Positions 35,097 to 47,825 of a stretch of 64,000 bases of DNA are shown in pieces (the stretch's first letter is position 1; every line of letters starts with the position of its first letter). The translations under genes were made by a program, and so were the position numbers. The stretch covers positions 240,795,904-240,859,903 of the forward strand of contig CM077674.1 of assembly GCA_039707655.1 (NCBI GenBank), given 5' to 3'. Source of the stretch: Elymus sibiricus (Eukaryota > Streptophyta > Magnoliopsida > Poales > Poaceae). The notes beneath the pieces were generated by a model. That model was not told where the DNA came from. It saw nothing but the letters and a program-made list of their open reading frames with translations, and ran no database searches.

Positions 35097-36438
35097 AAAT
35101 CAACTCATCCCAAAAACACCCGATTCAAAGGCTGGCGACATCAGTGAGTAACTTGTTTTGGCAGATCTAGGTCAAGCTAAGGCGAATATGGTCGATGTGG
35201 CCAAGATTAAATGTGACCAGCCCACAAGGCATAATCTTTCATATATAAACACACCCTCTGGAGGTTCATGCGATGGGGGGGGGCTAGGGCCAAGCAGGGG
35301 GAGGTTAACAACCTGGGGAAACAACAACGAAGGTGTGATCAGTATCAGGAGAAGGATCTGAGGGATGATCTTGAGAAGGATTTTAGCGTGAACTGAGGCA
35401 ATAATTAGAGAAAAGCAGGATCGATACAAGTATTTAGTGGACAAGCATGTTGATCATAAGAGAAATGATGTCCTATCTACTTTTAGGCAGAGACGCTCGG
35501 GTATGTTTACTCGCAAACCGAGACATGGCTAAAGTAGTGATGGACAATCTCACAACACAAACTATCAGCCCAAGCCTCTAGATAGGAAGATTAAGTCTAA
35601 ACAAGTGTGGGTGATAAAAGGTGACTTTTAGAAATTAGCTCCTCAAGATGCGGAAGGTGTGAGGCATGGCCGACCAGGACTAAGGCTCATATTTGCCTCA
35701 AATTGACGAGGACTGGGGTTGGATTTGACAGTGGGTGAACTCGGAGACCCAGTACGCTCCTACAACCTAGCGGTGGTGGTTTGAGTGAAACTAAAAGAAA
35801 CTGACGACTATGGAACATACCCTTTGAAATACTGCCATGAAAGAGGTTTTAGAATCCAATTCAAATTGTTAATTGAATTGATCATACCCTTCGATCTATG
35901 ATTCCAAGTTGGATAAATCTTCTTGCTTTGTGTTCCTAAAGTCAAACCAAATATTTGGCATCAATTTGACCCAAGTTGACTTTAAGAAATTTATTTTTTA
36001 ATTCAAATTCAAACTCTATTTGAACATAGAATTAAAATAACAAGTCCAGACCAATTGAATCATTTTGTAAACTGATTCAAGTAATGTTCAAAAACATTTG
36101 AACCGTGTTTGGACCAAACTCTTGTGCCAAATTTGAATTATTTCAAATTTGAATTTGGACCCAAGTTTGGATTATAAACCAAATTCATTTGAAATTCAAA
36201 CATGAATCTTGTTGTACACTAATTCAAATATTGATTTGAAATTGATCAAACCCTGTTGAGGTCATGTAAGGTCATACAAAATTTAAATTGTCATTCAAAT
36301 TAAATATGAACTCTATTGATCTTAAGGCACAAACTACACACCCAATTGAATTCAAACATGGGTCTTTTTGACATTGATTCAAGGGTTGAACCAACATCAT
36401 TCAAACCTTTTGAATTCAAATGAGGACATTCAAATTTG
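35097..36438. other. Unassigned sequence, AT-rich to the right
   Basis: The left half has a plus-strand frame with several stops ('RNDVLSTFRQRRSGMFTRKP' near 35460) that looks like decayed coding sequence of unknown origin. The right half (35840-36438) consists of AT-rich 'attcaaatttgaatt' type sequence. I cannot identify an element or a gene. Confidence 0.3.
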
Positions 36439-37727
36439 TGTAGGAGATATGCCCTAGAGGCAATAATAAATGTTATTATTTATCTCCATGTTCATAATTA
36501 TGTTTATATTTCGTGCTATAACTGCTATGGTTCTCGAGTCTACAATAACCACTAGGCTCGGAGGGAAACTCATATGCACGTGTGGAATAATAAATGATAA
36601 ATTGTATTCCTAGTCATGCCTCTAAGACTAGCTCAAGTGTTGCATGATGATCCTGTTTTCCTAATCATGGGCATGACTATGCCAGCAAACTTTGAGGGCA
36701 CATTGTTAGAAGAACCCTTGTGCTGAATCGACCCGAATGGGTGTTATGCTATGAGATACATTCGTCACAAGTTAATGGTTAATAACACAGAGAAAGTTAA
36801 CGTTTGCATAATTCCTTAGACCATGAGAGTATCAAGTTTCTTCATGCTTGCTTCATGAACTTTGGGGTTTGTTAAACGTCATCCGTAACTGGGTGGCTAT
36901 TACGGCGGCTTACGGGTTCATGGGAAAGTATGACAAGGGACTTGATAGCTCAAGATTGGGATTTGCTCCTCCGACGATGGAGAGATATACTTTGGGCCCT
37001 CTCGGTGTTATGGTATCCATCATCGTCTGGCCAGACACAATGTGATTTGATCACAGGGATGCCGGAACACGGAAACGGGAAGAGAGAACAAAACCGGTAA
37101 CGCGGTAACTGGCATAGTGGACAAAGTTGTTGATCCACGGGGATGCCGATAAATCTCACCTCGGGTGCTTGTAACATATCGCGAAGCAACAGGAATAGCA
37201 CACGGCAAACTGGAGGTTCACTCGAATATTTATTCGTGTGGGTATAGGGGTCAATATGGGTGTCCACGGTTCCGCTATTGATCATTGATCGGAAAGTGTT
37301 TCGGTCATGTCTATACTTCACCGAACCTATAGGGTCACACGCTTAAGGGTCATCTATCTGCTGAATACTAGACAGGGAGTCTGAGAGAAAGTCAACGGAA
37401 GAGTTCCGGAGAGAACACCGGAATAGTTTCGGTAAAACCGAAAAGTTATTTTGGAGTATACCATTAAGTCTAAATAGTTTTGGCACATGCCTGGAACTTT
37501 TTGGAGGGTGCCAGAATTGTTCTGGGAACTTCTAAAAATTTTCTGGAGAAAAAAACCGAAAATGTTCCGGAGCTGCCAGAACCGCTTTGGTTGCTTTTCG
37601 TTGATGAAAATCACTGATCCAGAATTGTTTCGGAACGCGTCCAAAATTATTTTAGTGGGTACTGGAAATTTTCTATGACCTACAGAAATATTTTCGGATT
37701 AAACGGTCGCGGAAAAATGTTTCATGA

Positions 37728-37812
37728 ATAGTGGAAACACTATTCTAAATAGTGAAAGCACTATATGTATATAGTGGAGACACTATTGTAAATAGTGGAA
37801 ACACTATTAGGG
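37728..37812 (+). repeat. Four tandem hairpin units of about 21 bp
   Basis: Units atagtggaaacactattctaa, with small changes, start at 37728, 37749, 37771 and 37792. Each contains aatagtg...cactatt, which can fold on itself. They lie about 130 bp upstream of the LTR's TATA box. Confidence 0.75.
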
Positions 37813-38060
37813 GATGATGCCGGCATGGTGATGCAGGCAACATTATTTGGAAGCCTCCCCATCTTGCCCTTTATGTGGGACATAAAGCATGGGCATTTTG
37901 GGTTTTTCAAGTGCCACCCTACCCCTTGGTTTTCCTATAAATAGAGGTGGAGATGAGCTCTCCACACAGACTCTTCTCTCACATATAAATGCCATGCATG
38001 ATCTGGCTTTCTCTCTCCCTCCCAGCGAAATAGTTTCATAGAGCCGAAAGGCTGTCTGGG

Positions 38061-41000
38061 TGTGGCACCCCGGCTCAGAGCAACTGGTTTACCTTGCATT
38101 GCCAGCCCAGAGATCAAGTCTTCTGGCAATACACAACAACTTGGTACAGAAAACAACCGCTTTATTGATCTCTAGCGGATACATAGGTTCAAATATTACA
38201 TGATAAGCGAGGCCAAGCAGCACACACACGGTGCGGCTGCACTTATGTACATTATTTAGTAGACATCTCAGGGACCTCGATGATAAGGAAACTACTACGC
38301 GGCGGCGGAACGACGATGTAGCGGAACTCCACTCCAAAGGGACACTGCTGGGACACGGCCTAGATCGCGACATACTGCTCAACATCAACTCCTTGCACGG
38401 CTTCTCCTGCATCTGGCATGATAAGCCAGGTGAGTACTTTGAATGTACTCGCAAGCTCACAGCAAACAAAACAAGTACGACAAACAATAACAAGGCATTT
38501 AGCAAGTTTGATGCATGAATCTGAACATGATTGCTACCATGCTTGCTATATGAGTGAAATACTGCCAGGGTCCAGTGGACCAACTTACCATCTCGGGGTT
38601 ACCTCGTAACCCCCGTCAACCACTTACCAACGTGATCCTTACACGATCACCGTTATATCGATCATAGTGATCCTCACACGATCACCAACTTCTGCATGTG
38701 CCATCTTGTGGATCTTAGTGTGCAAGTTTATTATTTCTGTTGACCCACGGTGTGACCTACTACGAACTATGTCCATGACCGAGGACGCGGCTATCGATAG
38801 ATTATACACTCTGCAGAGGTTAGTACACTGTACCCACACCACGGAACTCATGGCCTCGTGCTCCCATTCGGGTGGACCAACGACATTCCGATAAAACCAA
38901 TATATTGCATGATACTCTCCCGGCCACTCCGACAAACTCCCCTTTGGGCTATGTCATGGGTGGCCCCGATGTCAACTCGTGACATCTGCCACCTTTGTGG
39001 CTACCACCGTCATGGCCCAAAACAAAACATTGTCCCAAACGGGGACCTCGGTACCGTAAAACTCGGGCACACAAGGTTACGACTGCCTACCGGGCCAGGG
39101 TAGCACAAGTGCACAACCATCCCTAGTAGGAGGCATCGGCGAGAGGCATGACAATAGACCGAATTAGGGCCTCCCCATCCAGGCAAGTGTGGTTGCACTG
39201 GTGAGCTCGATTCGGTGGCACCATGACTCAATCAACAGCATGTTCAAGTTGAATTAATGTCAAGTTTAACTTGAAATGAAAATGATTCGAGCCATAGTAT
39301 ATGAATGAATGCACGGGTCATGATGAATGCATCATATTACCATGAGAGTATATGACATGATCTCCACTGCACACTTTAGCAAGAAAACATATACCCTACT
39401 GCATACTATCAAAATGACATGGAACAAATTCTATGCAATAAGTTTTATATAGCAAATTATTTTAAATAGTGAAGCCTATATGAATTTAATTCAAATAAAC
39501 CAATGTCATTGCAATGCCATCCTTGCATATGAATGTTGTGGCTTGCCTTGGTTCAGAGGAGTGTCACAGTACTCCTAGCCTTCTCCAACACAACTAGGGG
39601 CTTCTGAAAATATTTTAAATGCAAAAAGAAAATGTCACATAAAGCATTTTATTTCACCAGAAATTCTCAACAGCAAGAAAAATTCTGAAATTTGGCATGC
39701 ATAAACTTTAGCTCAATACAAACCAGTAGCAAAAAGAATCAACTCAATTGGACTTATAGAATAGAAACTAGAGCTGGTCAAACTTGGGGTCAGAATCTGG
39801 TCAAAATATTCATTTAAATGAATTTAACTGAAATTCCAGAATAGGCCACATCGAAGGCGTATTCTGTGAATACGTCTTCACTTAAAAACGGTTCACGGGA
39901 GAGAGAGAGACTGGCAGGTGGGGCCCCCTGTCAGGGTTAAAAGAGAGAGAGAGAGAGATAGAGAGAACAGTGCACGGCGGCTCGGTCGCCGGTGATTCTC
40001 CGGCGAGGAGACCACGGCGGTCGCCGGCGAGGGGCGGGGTGGACTCAGCTCAGCACGGTGAACACGCATGTACCCGAGGCAATGGCTGGGGTGGACGGAC
40101 GGAGTCGGCCCGGTCTTCTCTAGAGACGGCGGCGGCGGAGCTTGTCGGATTCGGCGATTCCGGCGACAATCCGGCGAGCAAGTGGTACCGTCGAGCTCAG
40201 GAGATCACCACGACCTTGATGGGAGCAGTGGATGGAGCTGGGAGTGACTAGGATGAGCGCATGATCCAAGGGGATCCACGACAGATTCCGGCGATGATCA
40301 GCGGCAGGAGGCCCTCCCGGCCTTGCCGCGCTTGTAGGGGAGTTATTTGTGGCCAGAGGATGCGAATGAGATGACTAGCAAGGCTCGGGGATGGCTCCAT
40401 TTATAGATGGAGTGCGGCCATGCTCGGGACACCGCCAGCGACGAGTTGCAGAAGAGGAGAGGAGAAGATAAGCTCGGGCTCGGCGTGGAGGAGGAGCAGT
40501 GGTGCACAGCTACGCGGTGCACGCGTGCAAGCACAGTGCGGCACACTACGCGGAGTAAACGGAGCACGCACGCCCACTGTTCCGCCTGGTAGCGTTCGGC
40601 CGCTTCCGGCGAGCGGCTTGCCGGTGTTGGGGAGGAGCAGTGGCGAGGCTAGGTGGCATGGTGGAGATCACTGCGAGGCTGGGACATGCTGTGGTGTTGA
40701 GAGGAGGGCGAACGGGCGGCGGCAGAGGGGCCCGACGCACAGAGCGCGGCGAGCGCATGCCAGACCCCGTGCACTGGTCACCGCGTGCACTGGCATACAC
40801 GTTGCTTTCGGTGCTGCCAAACCATGTCACTCGTGAAGTCCCTTCAACGCGGTGCCTAGAGCTGCGCTTGGCTTGCCATCTGGCTCAGTGGATGTGACTT
40901 GAGCTTGATGCAAAGGTTCTGGACAGAAACTTGTGACAAATACTGGGGACAAACGGCTAGGAATTAAGAGCTAAAATTTTGGGGTTAGGCATATCTTAGG

Positions 41001-41468
41001 AGGGTAGTCACGTGAAAATTTCAGCTACAACAGATCAAGGAAAAATATACTTGCTTCACAAAGTGCTCATTCTGACCAGAAGCAAAAATATTTTCCTTGG
41101 CTGAAAATTTCCAAATGACCATGGGATATTTTTGCATAGGGAGGTGAGGCATGATGCAAAGAATATTTTGGAATTATCTTGGAATTTTTAGAGCAATAAA
41201 AATGAGGGTTGCTTCATAGCTTATTGAGAAAATAGGCATTTTCAGAAGGAAAAATAATATAATGCCATTAAATAAAATTATCCAATGGCATTATGGTGAG
41301 AGGGATGAGGTCTAGAGAAGGCTTATGGGTGATAGGATCCACTTGGAAGAAAATCAAAAATAATTCCAAGTGGTAAGTCCAAAAGAATTGACAGAAAATC
41401 CCAAATGCAAATTCAAATATTCAATAAATCCAAATAAAAGAAAAAGTAAAAAAATCCAGGGTGTTACA
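38061..41468 (-). repeat. Solo LTR of a large-LTR family, minus strand
   Basis: The minus strand reads TGTAACACCC...GGGTGCCACA, 3408 bp, flanked by the 5-bp duplication ctggg (38056-38060 and 41469-41473). It is more diverged from the other large LTRs but keeps the 'gagtactt...gagtactcac' block (near 38440, inverted) and the CpG-rich middle (39960-40830). After that block the minus strand has ATG at about 38418 opening an acidic frame 'MPDAGEAVQGVDVEQYVAI', one TAG, then a further open stretch ending 'EVPEMSTK'. No gene is supported otherwise. Confidence 0.8.
39941..39966. repeat. GA microsatellite
   Basis: (ag)n with one ata interruption inside the solo LTR. Confidence 0.9.
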
Positions 41469-42824
41469 CTGGGTTCCGGTGGGAACTAGTTCTGGACGGC
41501 AAAGCCCTGTCGGATAGCTGACACCGTATGTGTGCAACCCCGTAGAGAGGTCGTAGGGTTGATCTTTTGCCCGAGGGGCTGTTCGAGAGTGCCTCCCGAA
41601 GGGCTGTCCGTGACACCGTCTGGGGGACTGTCCGACCGCCTCCCGGAGGGCTGTCCGAGGGACTGACAAGGGAGTACATCCTCGCGGTTGGGAGGTTGTA
41701 AATCCTAGCTGCGGGGATCTGCACCGATGATCTTCATCGACTCTACTTCCGCTGCGCTACGAGTCGGTAATGATCAGATCAAAACCTTGAGAGTGCAACT
41801 ATTTCTTCAAAATTTTATCAACTCCCAAAATAATATAAGTGAAGCATGAGAGTGTAAACATTTCTTCAAAATATAATCACCGCCATGCTCAAAAAGATTT
41901 AAGTGAAGCACTAGAGCAACTGCCTTGCTCAAAAAATTTAAGTGAAGCACATAGAGCATTCTAACAAATCATGATGATCGTGTGGCTCTCTCAAATAAGT
42001 GTGTCCAGTAGGGATGATTGTGATAAAATAACAAGCAAGCAAAGCAAAGACTCATATAATACACGACGCTCCAAGCAAAACACATATCATGTGATGAATA
42101 AAAATATAGCTCCAAATAAAATTACCGATAGTTGGTAGAAGAAAGAGGGGATGCCTTCCGGGGCATCCCCAAGCTTCGTTGCTTGGGAGTCCTTGAATAT
42201 TAACTTGGGGTGCCTCGGACATCCCCAAGCTTAGGCTCTTGCCACTCCTTATTCCTTCATCCATCGTGATCTCACCCAAAACTTGAAAACTTCAATCACA
42301 CAAAACTCAACAAAACATGTGTGAGATCCGTTAGTATAACAAAACAAACCACTACTTTAGGTACTGTTGCAAACCCATTAATATTTTATTTTGCATTATA
42401 CCTACTGTATTTTAACTTCTCCATGGCTTATACCCCCCGATACAATTCATAGTTCCACCAAAACAAGCAAAACAATGCATCAAAAACAGAATCTGTCAAA
42501 AACAGAACAGTCTGTAGCAATCTGAACATTGACCATACTTCTGTAACTCCAAAAATTCTGAAAAATTAGGAAAACGTAGGAAATTTGTATATCAATCATG
42601 TGTAAAAAATTCAGAATTTTTCCTCACTCCAGTGATTTTTAGAATTTTCTGTACTAGACATAAATGTTTATGTTTTTGCACATAATCAAATCAACTATCA
42701 TCCAAATCATCCCAAAGGCATTACTTGGCACAAACACTAATTAAAACATAAAAACACAATCATAACAGTAGAATAATTGTGTGCACACACCAAAACAGAA
42801 ACAAAAAGCAAAAAATTATTTTAT

Positions 42825-42884
42825 TCATTGGGTTGCCTCCCAACAAGCGCTATTGTTTTATGCCCCTAGCTAGGCATAATGCAT
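42825..42884 (-). promoter_or_regulatory. Conserved block downstream of the Athila ORF, copy 2
   Basis: Minus-strand copy, also a few bases after a stop codon following KDDNT. It contains the palindrome cctagctagg. Confidence 0.6.
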
Positions 42885-42888
42885 ATTT

Positions 42889-43451
42889 TCAAGTATTGTC
42901 ATCCTTAGTATTAATAATTTTTGTAGGAGTTTTCTCAAATCCAGGAGGTTCTTTACGTTTTTCATTATTCTCAGAAAATGAAGCAATTTTAATATCTAAA
43001 ATATCCAACCGCTTGTTGCAAAGGGCAATTAAAGTATTCGTGCGATTGAGGTTTCACTAATATTTTTGAGAGGTTCATTAGATTTTTGCAACTCAAGCAA
43101 ATTTTTCTGCATGTCATCCAGTTTGTCTAATATTTGAGCCCCCTCTTGAGTAAAAGCAAAACCCTTTTGCGGTGGTGGAATTCCCAAAATACTCTCTACT
43201 ATTTCATAGGCAGTATTGGCCTCACTTTCAATAAAATTCCCTTTTGTAGCAAAATCCAAGAGTTGTCTATGATGCATGGTTAAACCTATATAGAAATTAC
43301 GAAGCAAAATTTTTAAATCCCCTTTTATAGAGCAAACACGGTAGGATTCCATTAACCTATACCAAGCATCCTTAAGATTTTCTCCTTGTTTCTGTTTGAA
43401 GTAAAGCACTTCAAAATCCGGTGACAAAGGAGGGATAGTCGTGCTAGTCAT
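42889..43451 (-). pseudogene. Shortened gag-like gene of the minus-strand Athila-type element
   Basis: ATG at 43451. The frame to 43029 reads 'YFKQKQGENLKDAWYRLMES' and then 'LLRNFYIGLTMHHRQLLDFA', which is the middle of an Athila gag without its N-terminal part. A one-base shift near 43040 breaks it. The next frame then continues to a TGA at 42889-42891 and ends TKDDNT, the same end as the gag-protease frame at 13399. Before the break this would have been a protein of roughly 185 residues with no protease. I infer a gag-like packaging protein. Confidence 0.65.
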
Positions 43452-43619
43452 GATGATAAAATGAGCAAACAAGAAAAAGGCAAACAGAAAATATTTTTGT
43501 ATTTTTGTAAAAAAACTTTTTAGAAGTGGGGGAGATGAAAACGAGAGGCAAAGGCAAATAAAGTAAATGCGAGGAGATGAAGTTTTATGTGTAGGTACCT
43601 GGTAGATGTTGATGATGTC

Positions 43620-43637
43620 TCCCCGGCAACGGCGCCA
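43620..43637 (-). other. Primer-binding site of the minus-strand Athila-type element
   Basis: The minus strand reads TGGCGCCGTTGCCGGGGA, the standard Athila (tRNA-Asp type) site, 11 bp inside the LTR. Confidence 0.85.
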
Positions 43638-43648
43638 GAAATTCTTCC

Positions 43649-43874
43649 TGCTACTTGTGAGCTGCGTTGATTATTCCCCGAAGAGGAAGGGATGATGCAG
43701 TACAGTAGAGATAAGTATTTCCCTCAGTTATGAAACCAAGGTATCAATCCAGTAGGAGAACCAAGCAACACTATGTAAACAGCACCTGCACACACAACAA
43801 CAAATCCTTGCACCCAACGCAAACAAGGGGTTGTCAATCCCTTGGCGGTTAATTGCAAGATTAAATTATATGGT

Positions 43875-43910
<36 letters not shown>

Positions 43911-45238
43911 TATAGATAGATCAAACAAAAATACAAAATAAAATAAATAAAAGAAAATTGCAGCAAGTATTTTTAGGATTTTAGTAAATGATAAAGATAG
44001 ACCCGGGGGCCATAGTTTTCACTAGAGGCTTCTCTTTTGAAAATAGCATACGGTGGGTAGACAAATTACTGTTGGGCAATTGATAGAAAAGCGAATAATC
44101 ATGACGATATCCAAGGCAATGATCATGTATATAGGTATCACGTCCGAGACAAGTAGACCGACTCCTGCCTGCATCTACTACTATTAGTCCACACATCGAC
44201 CGCTATCCAACATGCATCTAGTGTATTAAGTCCATAAAGAACGGAGTAACGCCTTAAGAACGATGACATGATGTAGACAAGATAAACTCACGTATGAATA
44301 AACCCCATCTTTTTACCCTTAATAGCAACTATACATACGTGTCATGTCCCTTTCTGTCACTGGGATTGAGCACCGCAAGATCGAACCCATTACAAAGCAC
44401 ATCTTCCCATGGCAAGATAAATCAATCTAGTTGACCAAACTAAATTAATAGATCAGAGAAGAAATACGATGCTATAATAATCATGCATAAAAGAGATCAG
44501 AGGAAACTCAAATAATATTCATGGATAATCTGATCATAAACTCACAATTCATCGGATCCCAACAAACACACCACAAAAAGTGATTACATCGAATAGATCT
44601 CCAAGAACATCAAGGAGAACATTGTATTGAAGATCAAAGAGAGAGAAGAAGCCATCTAGCTACTAACTATGGACCCGAAGGTCTCTGGTAAACTACTCAC
44701 GCATCATCGGAAGGGCAGCAAGGATGATGTAGAGCCCCTCCATGATCGATTCCCCCTCCGGCGGAGTACCGGAAAAGGCCTCCAGATGGGATCTCTCTAG
44801 AACAGAAACTTGCGGCGGTGGAAAAAGTATTTCGTGGACTCCTCTGTAGGTTTCCTGATTTTAGAGAATTTATAGTGGTGGAATTAGGTCAAACGGAGCT
44901 GTGTGGGCCCCGTACCAGGGCGCGCCACCCCCCTGGGGCGCACCCTGGTGCCTTGTGACCCACTCCTTCATCGTCTGGTCCTCTCCAGAAGCTTCCAGGG
45001 TCTCTTGTGTCCAGTAAAAAATCACCAAAAAGTTTCGTGGCATTTGGACTTCGTTTGGTGCTGATATTCTGGAAAACCAAAAACAGGCAAAAAATAGCAA
45101 CTGGCACTGGGCACTAAGTTAATAGGTTAGTTCCAAAAAATGATATAAAATTGCTTATAAAGGTATATAAAACATCCAAGATTGATACTATAATAGCATG
45201 GAACAATCAAAAATTATAGATACGTTGGAGACGTATCA
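43649..45238 (-). repeat. 5' LTR of the minus-strand Athila-type element
   Basis: The minus strand starts TGATACGTCTCCAACGTATC and ends CAAGTAGCA, 1590 bp, TATA at 44868-44874 (inverted). It is about 40 bp longer than the LTR at 16247, mostly because of a (gata)n run at 43874-43921. Confidence 0.85.
43874..43921. repeat. GATA microsatellite inside the LTR
   Basis: About twelve gata units with one tata interruption; the homologous positions of the other two LTRs have only 'tttatctatctaccactatc'. Confidence 0.9.
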
Positions 45239-45525
45239 GTACTACCGCTCCACGAGCGGTACTACCGCTGCAGAAACACGGGAAAGATGAAGAGCAGAGT
45301 CACGAGCGGTAGTGGCAATGGAAGTAGGCGCGGTACTACCGCTCCTACTACCGCTTCTACCGCCGCTCGTCCAACCGGGCTAAAAAGGACTCAACGGTAG
45401 TATGCCAGAGGGACTACCGCTGAACCCGACACGAAAAATCGAGACCCGAGAAGGAGCGGTAGTACGCGCGACACTGGCAGCGGTACTACCACTGCCAGGA
45501 GTGGTACTACCGCTGGCAGCTCTCC
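45239..45525. repeat. Clustered palindromes agcggtactaccgct
   Basis: About ten complete or partial copies of gagcggta.taccgct(c) lie in both orientations over 290 bp, at irregular spacing. Confidence 0.7.
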
Positions 45526-46821
45526 AACCACCCATCTACGACACAGAAAAACTATCCAGAAACCAGAACTGCCACAACTTCTGCATACGAACTCCGAATC
45601 CAGCAAACTCAATCTTGTTGGATAGATGACGATGAGAACTATCCAACTCCGAATCCAGCAAACTCAAGGTTGTTATATTAAGAAGTGGTAGTAGAAAAGA
45701 GCCTAAAGATATAGAGGTGTGAAACCTCCATCAGAGAAGAACCGGCAAAAACACCATCATCGAAAACATCATAGAAGATGCATGCCAACTTCGTTTTTGA
45801 TGAGCTTGAGCTTGTCATGAAGGTGAACAAAAGCTCAACGGCTCTCAAAGCAAAAAGGCCAAATAAGAACCAAGAAAGATGATGCAAGGATGCAATGGTT
45901 TGAGCTCTCTATGAACGATACGATCAAGCTACTTACTTGAGAGTCCCCCTTGATAGTACGGCAATCGATCCTATAACCCGGTCTCCCAACTACCACCATG
46001 AGACCGGTAAAATATAAAACCTATCAAGGGCAAACCTTTGCCTTGCACATAGTCCACTTGAGTTAGATGATGACGATCTTGACCTCCTCAAGTTGGACCA
46101 CCTTTCTTGATTGCGTTGGCTTGATGGAGACTAGTAGATTGCTCCCCCATACTCCACTATGGGTGAGCCTCTCTTCGTCACATCTTTACATGTCCATTGT
46201 CACCACAATGGACGGCAAGCTTCAAACATGTGATCTCTTCGTGATGCTCCACTTGAACTTGCACACCGCAATCTTGATGACGATCACCACTTGATGTCAT
46301 CCTCCATGGGTTATATGATATCTTCCTTTTGATGCACGCCCATGGAAACATACCTAACCCCACAAACAACTCTCACATAGACCACGGGTTAGTACACAAA
46401 GCGTAATGGACAATGCTTACCATTCCATGAGATCACTTGATCCCGCTTGGTACATCTTTTATGCTTTATGTGTTGATCAACTTGAATCACGCGTTGTACT
46501 TATTCTTGATCAACCTTGTATCTTTCCAACTCTCTTCATTAAGATGATGTCTTGAAGGTAAACATGAATGTTCACACAATCTTCTTCTTCAAGACATGCT
46601 TGCAATAGGCTCAACTCTCATATGACCAATCTTTGGATAAATCCTTGAATAGCACTTTGGTCAACACATATTCTTCTTCTAATAACCTTGAAACCAAAAA
46701 AATGGTCTTCAAACAATGCCTATGGACAAACCCTTCAAATATAACTCAAGGCAACCCATTAGTCCATAGAGATTGTTATCAATTACCAAAACCAAACATG
46801 GGGGCACCACATGTTCTTTCA
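45239..46821 (-). mobile_element. LTR-like remnant with palindromic agcggtactaccgct block
   Basis: On the minus strand it begins TGAAAGAACATGTGGTGCCC at 46821, a TG start that I remember from repeated Triticeae sequences but cannot name. It runs to the edge of the inverted Athila LTR at 45239, where it is cut. The left 300 bp carry many forms of agcggtactaccgct. The remainder has no coding frame of note. It may be an LTR or an end of a DNA element; its class is open. Confidence 0.4.
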
Positions 46822-47607
46822 GCGGTGGTGTGCTTCGCCGTCGTTGTTTGTCCGTGAGGTGACCACTCCGGCATACGACGGCGGACTCATTGCGGATTGC
46901 GGTGACCACTGAAAGGTCTTTGTGTGGGTTTCTCCCTTCAGATCCGGTGGTTGCCTTCGGCGATGAGAAGCAATCTATGGACGACGGCTTGACGCAGAAA
47001 GTATGGTTGTGCAGCGGCGGCGAGCCATCACATGTAGCTGCTGGGATCACGGAAAAGTGATGGCGACAACACATGATTGACTTCGAGGGTGGTGCTACTC
47101 GTGCACTCGGTCTCGAGCTCCGGCGTGAACACCTAGCTCTGGTCGGAGTTGGTTATACCTGGCAATCTCAATGTTTTTGTATCGTTACCTTGTTGAGGTC
47201 ATTGCTCGGATATGCTCTGATTGGTTATTCAGAGTGAAAACCTAGAATCTAGTCTTTGATGGTTGGATCCGATGACGGTGACGCTTGAGTGTCGCTTCCT
47301 TCCCGAAGATGTTGATGTTGAAGAACCTCGTCGTCCCTGTGGTGTCATGAGATGGTTGGTGCGGATATGATCATTCTTGTAGTTTGTTGATCATGGATTT
47401 GATCGCTTCGGGGTTTTCTCTTTTTTCTCGCTTAGGCATAACTTTGGTCTTTTATGACTTTGTTATTTACCGGTGTGTTTCTTTGTGTGTGCACATTAGT
47501 GTTAGCTATGTGCATCATGACTGTGAAGATGTTGGGTGTGTGTTTACTGTGGTTGTACTCTCTTGATGCTCATTTTGAGTCAATAAAATTCGTCCTTTGT
47601 AAAAAGA
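46822..47607 (+). mobile_element. 5'-truncated LINE-like 3' end
   Basis: GC-rich text without an open frame leads into a 3' untranslated-like tail with 'gagtcaataaaattcg' (47578-47593) and an A-rich end (aaaaag, 47602-47607). This is the form of LINE 3' ends in grasses. The last 160 bp are duplicated at 23395-23558. It lies about 220 bp downstream of the kinase stop codon. Confidence 0.5.
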
Positions 47608-47825
47608 ATAGTACCCTGACCACACCCACCTCACCATGCCGGATAAAGTGTGTCAATACTTTTAAATGGGATAAAATATGTCAAAATGTACAAATGGGGA
47701 GTAAAAGTTGAAAAATGCTTCAGTTTTTGTTTTTGTATCAAACGATCTAACTGTAAAAACAGGAGGATTTGCCACACGAGTGCATGTATAGCCTCCACCC
47801 AGGCACACCCAAATTGCACCGGGCA

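Larger units (their letters stand above)
36439..41787 (+). repeat. Copia LTR (Angela/BARE-like), split and 3'-truncated
   Basis: It starts TGTAGGAGATATGCCCTAGA, the opening known from Angela/BARE/WIS-type Copia LTRs. TATA box tataaata at 37936-37943. It is interrupted at 38060 by a solo LTR and resumes at 41469 (ctggg duplicated). It then runs to about 41787, where it is cut against an inverted Athila-type element. The primer site and all coding sequence are missing. The short open frames inside it are not genes. Confidence 0.75.
41788..45238 (-). mobile_element. Truncated minus-strand Athila-type element with a shortened gag-like frame
   Basis: Reading on the minus strand: 5' LTR (43649-45238), primer site (43620-43637), a single short coding region (42889-43451), the shared non-coding block (42825-42884), then interior sequence homologous to 13464-14455. 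It is cut at about 41788 against the Copia LTR, so the 3' LTR is missing. It belongs to the same family as the element at 5400-17796 but has even less coding capacity. Confidence 0.8.
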
